Of a stretch of DNA of 64,000 bases, positions 55,777 to 64,000 are shown one piece after another. Each line of letters opens with the position of its first letter. Positions within the stretch are counted from its first letter, which is position 1. Source of the DNA: Pohlia nutans (Eukaryota; Streptophyta; Bryopsida; Bryales; Mniaceae); contig CM040087.1 in assembly GCA_022496805.1 (NCBI GenBank), positions 33,380,253 to 33,444,252 on the forward strand, written 5' to 3'. The notes under the pieces are model-generated. The model saw only the letters and a program-made list of their open reading frames with translations. It was not told the origin of the DNA and searched no databases. A program made the position numbers and the translations under genes.

Positions 55777-55781
55777 GCACC
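55777..55781. repeat. Gypsy-2 target duplication, right
   Basis: GCACC, identical to 45386-45390. Confidence 0.93.
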
Positions 55782-58700
55782 CGAAAGGGAAAAATGTCCA
55801 TACCGGTAAACTTCGTAGCAAATGGTTCGGTCCATATCGTGTCCAGTATACCCTCCCCAACAACACTGTCCTACTAGTCAGCATCCAACACTTTGACCCC
55901 GACCCGGTAGTAGTCAACGTCAACAAACTCAAACCCTACCAAGTTCTAGGCGAGATACCTCCAACCAACCTGGTTAGCCCACTCACTAGTAAATCAGAGA
56001 TTAGGTCAACACTAGAACAGAACAAAGATGAGCCCAACCGACAGACACAGAACCGACCCGACCTAGTTACCGTGGGTCGACTCGACTGGTCGACCCGACT
56101 GGTCAACCCGACCGGTCAAACCCTAGACGAGCCGCCATATTTATGGCCGCCGCCCTCACCTATCTCCTCAGTTTTGAATGCAAGGCCCATAGGGCAGGTA
56201 TTTAGCACCATGGCCGCACCTCTTCTTCCTCCTCGTGCCTCCTCGCCATTAGCTTCCTCTCCACCCGACCCACAGGCCGCGCGCCTTCTATCTCCCATTT
56301 CTCACTCTCCTCTTTCCTTCCCTTCTCCTCCGGCCGACCGCCACTCCGCGGCTCTCGCCTTATGCATTCTTAGCAAGCGATTTAGACGGTCACGAGTAGA
56401 ACGGCCACGAGTAGTGAAGCGACCCCATAGCCCGACTGTGCGAGAGATAATCGAGAGTAGATTGAGTAGGAAACGATCGCACCCATCGCCACTGCAGTCG
56501 ACTGTGTGCGAGCCGACTTCGGGACTCCGCCGACCTTTCTCTTGTCTCCTTGTGCGCAGATTTACAGCCGACCGATCGATGGCGAAAGGCAAGATGACTG
56601 ATCGCAGCGCCCGACGCCTTTGGTCCTCCGCACCACCGAGTTACGAAATTCCGATCCACACTTGGGAGGGACTCTACAAAACCCTTGCCTTCCAGTCGAT
56701 GCGGCCGATGCGAGAATGGCGCGAGTACGCAGCTGAACACAGGACCGAGGCCGACTTCATCAAGGCAATCGGCGTTTCAGACTTTGTAGCACTCGACTGG
56801 GACAACCCTCAACGCGCGCCACGCATGGAGCTGATCGAGGAGTTCGTCAACGCTGCGGTAGTCGACCTACCCAACAAGTTGATCACCGCACGAGTCCGCA
56901 CGCATACAGTCACAGTCGACCCGACTGTGATTCACGAGGTTCTCAAACTGCCATTTGGCATTACTATCCAGCCAATCGACCCTGAGGAGTTCCCACCGGG
57001 TCGGTTAGAAGAATATTCTGCAGCCGGCAGGACTGCCGAGGGCTACAGCATCTGCCACTGCAAACCCGAACACCACAGGCGACTGACGGCATTCATTCAA
57101 GGCCTTGGATTCAAACGCAAGACGACCTACATCAGCAAGGAAATGCTCGACGTAGTCTGCACAGTCGAGGCCCTGATCGACCGCGACATGCAATGGGACT
57201 GGGCGACATGGATGTTCAACTCGATCGCCATCGACATCAAGGCGATGCAGACCACGAAGACCACGATTTGCCCTTCAGCCGAGGTATTAGACTTCCTTCT
57301 TGAGTCTTATTTTCCTAGCACTGACGAAGAAAATGCACACCAAACAGTCGCCCAGCAGAACACCAAAGACCGACGTCGACAGTCGGAGAACTCAGAAAAC
57401 AACTCCCGAGGACCCGACTACATCGTTTTCCAAGGCGGGCTGGGAGCCGACCGCACCTCGAAGGACCATGTTCGGCCGCCCCGACCAGTCGACCAGGGCC
57501 AAACATCGACTGCTCGACCCCCTAGTCGACAAACTACACCCGACCCAGTAGCACCGACAGCTACTACCGGGAGCCAACCGAACACAGAACGAAGAGTGAC
57601 GCGCTCCTCACTCGCACGCAAGCGGGACCAGGAGCGACTAGAGAAACGTGCCAAACGAGGTAAACTCACACCCTTGAGTCAGTTTGGACCTCGACAGGTC
57701 GACCTGACTTCATCCGACAGTGAGGCCCAGTCGACTCCTCCACCAACGCCAAAAGAGACTCCCATCCCGGACACACCTCCGCCTTCTCTATCCGACTTCG
57801 CGCCGCTCAACCTCGAAGCGGCATATGGAGCGGCAGCAACCGGCGAATTTCGCCAGCCACCACCCGTCTCCCCCACGACTCGACCGCCACCATCACCTGG
57901 GGCCAATCGACCCGCACCCAACTCACCAACATCACGAGCTACAACACTAGCAATGCATTGGCGCCAGCGCTTGGAGGACATCCAAGGAGCAGTTGGTCGA
58001 CTCGAGGATGTCGGCTCCCGAGTGAACCTCCTCTTGTTCGAGGCGGTTCAAGCAAAAACCACCCTTCAAGCCGAGCTCGACCGCCACCGATTGGAGAGTA
58101 GTCGACTGACCAAGGACTCGACAACATACAAGCAACAAGTCGACAACCTCACCCTCGAACTGGCAAGACTCCGTACTACCCTCACCACCGTCACGGAGGC
58201 GAAGAGTCAGACCGACAACAGATTGACCCAGCTAGAAGCCGACCTCCACAGCAGTCGACAGCAGGAACAGAAACACCAGAGTGAGCTCATGGTAGCACGA
58301 AACGAACTTGGGGCGGCACGAGCCGAGGTAGCATCAACTCAGCTCAGTCTTCAGCAAGCTCGGAGGGAGATAGTCGACTCCAACAACCGACTCGACCTAC
58401 TACTCCAAGACAACGAGGAAAAGTCCCTCCAATTCGCAAGTCGGGAGCTGCAGTTACACAAACTTCGAGCGCGCAAGTACCGACTCCGACTCAAGGCACG
58501 AAATCGTATCAAAGTTCTCAAGCACACCCTCAGCACCGACCGCCACCAGCTCAACATGTACCGCAGGCAGCTCGACCAACTTCAGCTCGACCACCCGGAC
58601 TTGGAGATTCCAGCAGTCGACGAAGACGAAGAGGAAGATACGAGCCACCTCGAACCCGACCATTTGCTATGGGAGAACCAGTCGACTGACGAAGACGAGG

Positions 58701-58783
58701 TCCTGACTACCGACGTCAAGTTAAGTGAGGACGACGACGAAGACGACAGCGAGTCGACCAATGAAGATGAACAATTTTCCTAG
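55782..58783 (+). CDS. Gypsy-1 polyprotein, 3' part with fused C-terminal domain
   Basis: Continues the integrase frame (GPY/F-like WFGPYRVQY.., then DPDPVVVNVNKL) with no stop to TAG 58781-58783; total uninterrupted coding would be 2,981 codons. After a basic Ser/Pro linker (about 56,200-56,575) comes a globular domain starting at an internal ATG 56579 (MAKGKMTDRSARRLW) with a pattern TVTVDPTVIHEVLKLPFGI, which recalls plant retroelement ORF1/putative transposon protein domains. A long coiled coil (about 57,950-58,560) and an acidic tail follow. This is the position of env-like genes in plant gypsy elements, but no signal peptide or membrane segment is seen. Relative to Gypsy-2 the end lacks about 350 bp coding for a Q/P-rich tail. 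Confidence 0.85.
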
Positions 58784-58828
58784 TCACCGACCGGGGTAGT
58801 CTAAAGTCCACAGGAGTGTACTTAGCTC

Positions 58829-58841
58829 AGAGGGAGGGTAA
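58829..58841 (+). promoter_or_regulatory. Polypurine tract of Gypsy-1
   Basis: AGAGGGAGGGTAA directly before the 3' LTR; primes plus-strand DNA synthesis. Confidence 0.85.
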
Positions 58842-59385
58842 TGTTAACCGAATATTAGTGGATATTCCCTTAGGCTAAGAGTAGGCTAGTCTATACCCGG
58901 CAGGAATAGACCCAGCAGGAGACACGTGGTAGTACAGGCTGGTACAGACTGGTCGACCGGACTTTTCCAGTAGACCAGTCTGACACACTGTCAGACTAGT
59001 CTCCTATATGTACCTTCACTCTCTTCGAGAGAGTGGTTGCTATACCATTTGTACATCTTTTTGGCAGCCTCAGTTGTACTTCATTCCTGTCTTAAGCTCC
59101 TCTTGTGCACACTAGTATGTTAGACTACTGCTGTTAGACTACTACTGCTTCCTGCCCTTGAATCATTCCTTGTGGTTGTATTTTGGATAGTTGCAGTAGT
59201 CTGTGGGTATGCAGGAGTCGACTTACTAGTATACTAGTGCTTTCCTTTAGTCGACAGGTCATTCTTCATAGTAGAGATCTCTTACTACTCCTCTCAATCT
59301 CTATAAAACTAGTCGATAGTGGAATAGTGAGAGGCGCAGTAGCTTCATTCGTTTAAGGTCGGTTCCTAGAAAAACCTCCTTAACA
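58842..59385 (+). repeat. Gypsy-1 3' LTR
   Basis: 544 bp, three substitutions from the 5' LTR; two of them fall in the first hairpin region (GACCGGAC, CAGTAGACC). Confidence 0.95.
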
Positions 59386-59390
59386 GAGTT

Positions 59391-61005
59391 CACTCTGAGG
59401 CCGCTTTACACAAAGGGCCAAGCCATTGATGGAGGCCAATTCATGGCAAAATCCTCTAATGTGATTGGTCCATTTCTTGAAATTGGCCCTAAGAGCCTTA
59501 CATGGGGAGTTAAGGCCAATTTTCTGAAATTATATTTTAATCGGTGGGGACAAGTTATGACACGACCCGCGCTCGAAAAATTGGGAGGTACAAGAATGGA
59601 AGGCCAATTCATGGCCTTGGAGACGTTTCTTGATTTCATTGCAAAAGTGTTTATTCATTAAATTATTTTATTGTGAACAAATCAAAAGCATGGAATATAG
59701 TTAAAAAAACAAATCGACCCATGGCCTTGTGAATTGGCCCGATGGTCTTGTTTTCCCTCTACAAAACGGCCCCAAGGACATTGCACATGAGGGAATTGGC
59801 CCCTATTTTATTAATTTTCTGATGTATTCTCCAAGCAACCCATTAAGCCAATTGAGCTCAAAATGTGAGTGAATTGGTTTGGAGATTTGTTGGCCTCGAC
59901 TCCCCATGTAAAGCATCCGTAACAGTCTTTGTTGAACCTTGTTTTCTCCAGAAGTGACCAGTTAGGGTTTTAAGGGAAGTTAGGAGTAGTTAGAATCTCT
60001 AGAAAAAAACGCGTGAGTGCATGCGGTAGAATCATTACAAATCGGACTTGACGTGACGTGTTGAGCGACTTGCGACTCGTATCAGTTGCGATTCCGAACC
60101 TAGAGAGTAGTACGTACTACTAGAGAAATGGGGTTCCAGTGTAAGAGGAATTCAACAGACATTATGTTGGTTTTGTGTGTGGGTTAGAAACACTTGATTT
60201 CTGATTACAATTAAGAGAATATATCTTGATTTGGTGTTGTTTCAATGTCCAAGTTAGCAGGGATTTGTGATAGTAATTCCCAATGCCACATGCACACGTA
60301 TACAAATAAATAATGTTTCCAATCTAGCAATCCTGTCTATTTTGATATGGTCCACTCCTACATTCAATAGCTTTTCAGTTTTGATTACATAAATTGATCA
60401 AGATTTGGATGTAGTAATCTTCCTTGATTTGTCCAATTACACGTGCCTCCATATTGATGAGTACGCATCCTATATTAGTTAGGATTCTGACATGCCGTTG
60501 GTTTTGCATCTGCTTTTGTAAGGACCAGAGTTGACATCAACATTTTTTTTAAATTCAACTTCAATTTATCTTCTACATACACTAAGGTCTGTGCATGCCA
60601 TGCGTGGTCTACGTCAGTGTGTACAAGATTATTGGTACTTCTCGTCACATGCATCACATGCATTGAGAAAACTTTATGAAGTTCACATTTTGGGCCAACC
60701 TAGAAAAGCTTGCACACACAAAAAGTAAGTCAAAAAATCAATGTCTGATAAAACAAATCAATGCCCAAGAAATGGGTCTTTGTTACCCACTTCCTCCCTC
60801 TTGTTCATGACAAGCTTTGGCATATTGAAACGTTAAACAAATGCAATCCAACATGTTGATTTATCGTTGCCACCACACTCGAACGACAGAAAGGAAGCTG
60901 AACAATGTAAAGATTTACTAAAGGAACTGGAAATTGGAGAATCAAGCTAATATACCGCAACAATATGACATACTTGCATTAAGAGTGGAGACCCAAAGGG
61001 CATAC
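59391..61005. other. Intergenic; GGCCAATT-rich then featureless
   Basis: From 59,391 to about 59,900 the words GGCCAATT and AATTGGCC recur about seven times, suggesting a repeat relic that may belong with the block left of Gypsy-1. From 60,000 no gene is supported. A minus-strand stretch at 60,640-60,560 (HAWHAQTLVYVEDKLKLNL) faintly recalls the second part of an extended PHD finger. Confidence 0.4.
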
Positions 61006-61200
61006 CTCACTACGACAGAAAGCACATTCTTGGGCATCATTTTGCTCCACCACAGCTTTCTTACTTTTCGCAACCATACTAGAGACTTCACATGAAGAAT
61101 CCTTGTTACCATTATGTGTTCCCAACTTACTATCAATAATTCTAGTGGTGTCACTTTCATCATTGTTGCTATCTTCAAACTGCTCTAAGAATGGGTTTTG
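61006..61200 (-). CDS. Exon resembling BRCA1/BARD1-type ePHD start
   Basis: A 65-codon open exon on minus between an acceptor (GATGCAAG, 61,201) and a donor (GTATGCCC, 61,005). It is Asp/Ser/Lys-rich and ends NDAQECAFCRSE. In plant BRCA1 and BARD1-like proteins the extended PHD finger before the BRCT repeats begins with a CAFC-x-S motif after an acidic linker, usually near an exon border. No RING or BRCT domain was found in this window, so the piece is partial or a relic. Confidence 0.4.
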
Positions 61201-61358
61201 CTTGCATCAACAAGCCAGCACAGTATTGTGATAAGTACGCACCCACAAAAGAAACCGAATAAACATGGGACAAACTAAAGCTAAGCCAGATTGATCTCAG
61301 CAAACCAGTCGATAAAGTACGCGGTCACAATGGTCGATAAAAGCAAAGGTAGTCTTAC

Positions 61359-61441
61359 TTGGCTTTGAATTGCGCCATAATACCTTCCTGCCGTTGTTTC
61401 TTCTATAACCTCTCGTCATCTTTGGTGGCATGAATTTGAGC
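61359..61441 (-). other. Candidate upstream exon, 83 nt
   Basis: Bounded by CTCGCAG (acceptor) and GTAAGACT (donor) on minus. One frame gives DDERL-stop-KKQRQEGIMAQFKAK; another is open. It does not join the exon at 61006-61200 in an open phase, so either the gene is decayed or an exon is missing between. Confidence 0.25.
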
Positions 61442-61444
61442 CTG

Positions 61445-62350
61445 CGAGATAATATAGAAACAATTTAGCACAAAGGAGAGCATGGTCGGTCAACAACCAG
61501 ACAACAAAATATTAACCCTTTAAGGACCTTGATTGATTTTAGGGGTGGGCAACTTACATATTGAGTAAATATGGGCTTTGGCGAACTATTCTGGAAAGCG
61601 TGGGTTTTTGCTAGTAAATCGGACCGTACAAAGTGAGCATGTATGGTCTTATATATTAGTCACCCAAGTTTCATTCGAATCCACCGTACAGATTGGTAGA
61701 TTATAACATTAGAAGATTAAAGTACCAGGAACATTGTCGATGGATCATACCGGATGTTTCGGCATGCGCCAATTGCTATAGGATGTGTCAATTGAACTCA
61801 GATGTTTTGCATAGATCATGAAAATTGCAAATTTATCAGACGGGACAATTTTCAAAAAATATATACACTTTTTGAGTGCGGTAAAAATCTTTGAATGTTG
61901 AAAACAGAGTGGATGCATCAAGGCATATACAATACATATGGTCACTAGTCACTACTACATGTATTTCTCAAATGGTCCGGAAAATCTATACGGTGACCCT
62001 CTCCAACAAGCATTCTGACATTCATTTTCAATTGAGGTTTTAGCTTTCATTATGCCTATGAGGGCAATACGGGTAAAATCCGTTTGGGTTACGAATTTGG
62101 CTAGATGTGGTTGTAGAATTCTTTTTGGCATTCTCTCTTGGCGACGTGTACAAGCCATGTGGGCTTTTTCTTCGACGGAAGATTGCCAAGCCATTCTGGA
62201 TAACGTTCCCTTGAGCCTGAGAACACGGACATATACTATTGACGTTGCACGGCTTGATCAAGAAGCCACAAGACTCTGGCAGTTGGGATTCAGAATCACA
62301 AGACAAGAGAGGGTTTGGGATTACCACTCCAGCACCGTAAACTGCAGACC
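61445..62350. other. Intergenic, nothing recognised
   Basis: The open frame at 62052-62354 overlaps the start of the MITE and has no domain. No other feature was seen. Confidence 0.4.
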
Positions 62351-62353
62351 TTA

Positions 62354-63359
62354 GGGCATCCTCAATGGATGTCCCAAAAAGCGGGCGCTAACGACACATG
62401 GCGGGAGTCCGCTCTCGTGGCGGGGGTTGGCACAACGGAGGCTTTGCCTGGTAGCGCGACCCGCCATTGCCTTCGCTCGCCACGGTGGCACGGCGACCAC
62501 CACGGTCACTATTGACTCGAGCTTCGGAGGATGACGAAGATCAAACATAAGAGCAAGTTTTATGCTTTGATACATATTTTTACAATCATATGGTACCACA
62601 TCTCCACTTGACTTTATTCCTTCATGGGCTTGCAAAGACTTTTACTTTGATTTCCAATTCAAAAATATTTTCAAAAGTATTATTAAATTATTTAAATATA
62701 AAAGTGTGTATTAAATTAAGCTTAAAGTTAAAAAAATAAAGACCCTAGCTGTAGCAGTTGGGGCCCCAACTAGTATAGCTGGGGTCTCTAGCTGGTGGAG
62801 CTGGGGCCCCAACTAGTGCAACTGGGGTCCCCAACTGGTACAGTTGGGGCCCTAACTAGTATAGCTGAGGCCTCAACTAGTGCAGCTGGGTCCCAATTTG
62901 AGCCGTAACTAATGCAATTTTTCCCAAATTGTACATATAAGGTGAAAGTAGATTTTTTTTGCACAAATTGCTTTTAGGTAAAGTCCAATTTGTAAAATTC
63001 ATCCACACAATTTTTTATACACATTCTTAACTTAGTGAAGTACTTGGAAAAAAATATGACCAAAATGTTTGTGTAAAATATCATCAAATCATAGAGAGAG
63101 GCTCAGCTCCTCTTTTGCGCTAATTGTTTTCTCCTTGCGTGTCTTTTCAGCCTTCAGTGTGCCATTATGGCCCTTTGACTCCTTTAAGCGAGAGGGCCGC
63201 GTCTCCCTGTAAAACTCAAAAATCTGCCGATATTGGGAGCTGCAATAGCGGACTCGTAAGGGTCGCAGGTGCTGTAGCGCGACCGTTGGGTCAATTTTTT
63301 GGAGAACTCCCTCTTGCAGTCGTTGGCAAGACCCGTTACCGGGTCCATTGAGGATGCTC
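62354..63359. mobile_element. PIF/Harbinger-like non-autonomous element, 1,006 bp
   Basis: Ends GGGCATCCTCAATGGA and, inverted, GAGCATCCTCAATGGA; flanked by TTA on both sides (62351-62353, 63360-63362). The GAGCATCC terminus is shared with the MITE at 23,345. No transposase inside. Contains the palindromic minisatellite. Confidence 0.65.
62755..62900. repeat. Minisatellite of palindromic AGTTGGGGCCCCAACT units
   Basis: About seven degenerate units of roughly 20-22 bp built on GCTGGGG/CCCCAACTAGT. Individual units are self-complementary (for example AGTTGGGGCCCCAACT near 62,758). Confidence 0.8.
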
Positions 63360-63362
63360 TTA

Positions 63363-63790
63363 TGCATACATTCACTGGAACGCCGGAACATTGGTACCAC
63401 AATGACTCATGTTTTTTTCAAAACTATACTTTATTTTTTATTTTATTTTTTAGGCTTTACATAGTATTTGGACCACCCATATGGGACTATATGCGCGCTC
63501 GTAAAACAAAATTGCACTACGAGTTCAAGTTCTACACCTACAATGCCTAACACGCCGAGTATGGCTCTGTAATGCAGGCCATACTATGAAAGCGAACACC
63601 TTCCCGCCACCTCCAAAGTGAGTACCGCCAAAGTCAGTTCCTTCACACATTTATCTGCCAGCACCTCGTCATTGCAATGCCACACACAATGTCCGGTCAT
63701 ATTCATAACAGCGCTGCATATTTGGAGTTAGATCATTCATGATATAGAAATAAAACGAATGGATACAAACCAACGTGAAACACGTACCTA
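63363..63790. other. Intergenic, nothing recognised
   Basis: No supported feature. Confidence 0.4.
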
Positions 63791-63803
63791 TGTACTCCAC
63801 AAC

Positions 63804-63929
63804 TCAAATAGTAGGGGCTGATCGGGGAAACCAATCAAAACAGTCTGGAATGCAAAGCCGGCAACCATCACAACGGTCACAAACCCACTGAGTTTTCTTT
63901 CTGCAAACTCGGCAGACTCGACAAAGATC
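63804..63929 (-). pseudogene. piggyBac-like C-terminal Cys-rich domain fragment
   Basis: The minus frame reads DLCRVCRVCRKKTQWVCDRC followed by a C..LC..DCF..F pattern and a stop at 63804-63806. Paired C-x2-C motifs with K-T-x-W/Y-x-C and LC-x3-CF are typical of the C-terminal cysteine-rich domain of piggyBac-family transposases. The catalytic domain would lie beyond the window edge or is lost; a TGA lies in frame upstream near 63,975. An alternative zinc-binding protein cannot be excluded. Confidence 0.35.
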
Positions 63930-64000
63930 CGAGCGGCTTGGGATGTGAGTGTCAGGCGCTGGTCTTGCTCAAGCATATGAACGAGGATTGCGGATCGGGA

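Larger units (their letters stand above)
38438..59385 (+). mobile_element. Gypsy-1: Ty3/gypsy LTR retrotransposon (split by Gypsy-2)
   Basis: LTRs of 544 bp (38438-38981, 58842-59385) start TGTTAA and end TTAACA, and differ at three positions. A perfect 5-bp duplication GAGTT flanks the element (38433-38437, 59386-59390). Without Gypsy-2 and one copy of its duplication the element is about 10,557 bp. Order: LTR, primer-binding site, gag with three zinc knuckles, protease, RT, RNase H, integrase, GPY/F-like end, then an in-frame C-terminal coiled-coil domain, polypurine tract, LTR. No chromodomain was found, so it is a non-chromoviral lineage. Confidence 0.95.

Noticed and set aside
56072..58783. 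Separate env gene starting at 56072
   Set aside because: 56072 is a GTG inside a frame continuous with integrase. No signal peptide or membrane segment is visible, so an envelope function is not supported.

Overview
The window reads as nuclear DNA of a land plant or close streptophyte. It has an intron-bearing Mutator-like transposon, non-chromoviral Ty3/gypsy elements with a fused 3' coding domain, consecutive plant-type LRR exons of about 72 nt, telo-boxes and many MITEs. The large DUF6606/DUF3638/DUF3645 NTPase gene is best known to me from fungi, oomycetes and bryophytes, so a non-seed plant is my preferred guess. This is inference; no species marker was seen. LAYOUT: 1-12.2 kb is AT-rich and gene-poor. 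It holds a decayed gag-protease retroelement (minus strand, 1.5-3.9 kb) interrupted by a 992-bp DNA transposon that itself carries a 79-bp-stem hairpin MITE, a Tourist-like MITE near 6.2-6.8 kb, a relic of the giant NTPase 3' end near 10.6 kb, a helix-turn-helix transposase scrap and a tRNA-derived SINE at 12 kb. 12.5-22.1 kb (minus) is a giant helicase-like NTPase gene with one clear intron, two in-frame TAG codons and one frame break. 22.3-24.2 kb (minus) carries LRR exons with a MITE in an intron. 24.2-27.7 kb is mostly non-coding with small inverted-repeat elements. 27,759-37,853 is a complete Mutator-like element (MULE): near-identical 382/384-bp terminal inverted repeats, a perfect 9-bp target duplication, a spliced transposase on plus, and a convergent minus-strand block coding for a C2H2-like protein, a basic linker protein and a Ulp1-type cysteine protease. 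38,438-59,385 is a Ty3/gypsy element (Gypsy-1, TSD GAGTT) whose integrase end is split by an antisense insertion of a defective sister element (Gypsy-2, 45,391-55,776, TSD GCACC). 59.4-64 kb is intergenic with a BRCA1/BARD1-like exon, a 1-kb MITE, a palindromic minisatellite and a piggyBac-like Cys-rich scrap. THE MAIN SIGNAL: several mobile elements are saturated with their own short word, in both orientations and in coding as well as non-coding parts. The MULE carries GTCTCG about 75 times by hand count, against about 5 expected; the gypsy pair carries TCGAC/GTCGAC; a 575-bp block carries GGCCCA; a MITE carries TTTAAGG. Together with a 216-bp tandem repeat rich in the same word and an element-encoded zinc-finger protein, the MULE looks like a candidate for a sequence-specific element-encoded recognition system, comparable in principle to the VANC anti-silencing system of Arabidopsis VANDAL elements. 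The gypsy pair additionally shows a one-frame polyprotein of 2,981 codons, an Asp-to-Asn change in the RT active-site box in both copies, and a defective nested copy that was probably mobilised in trans.
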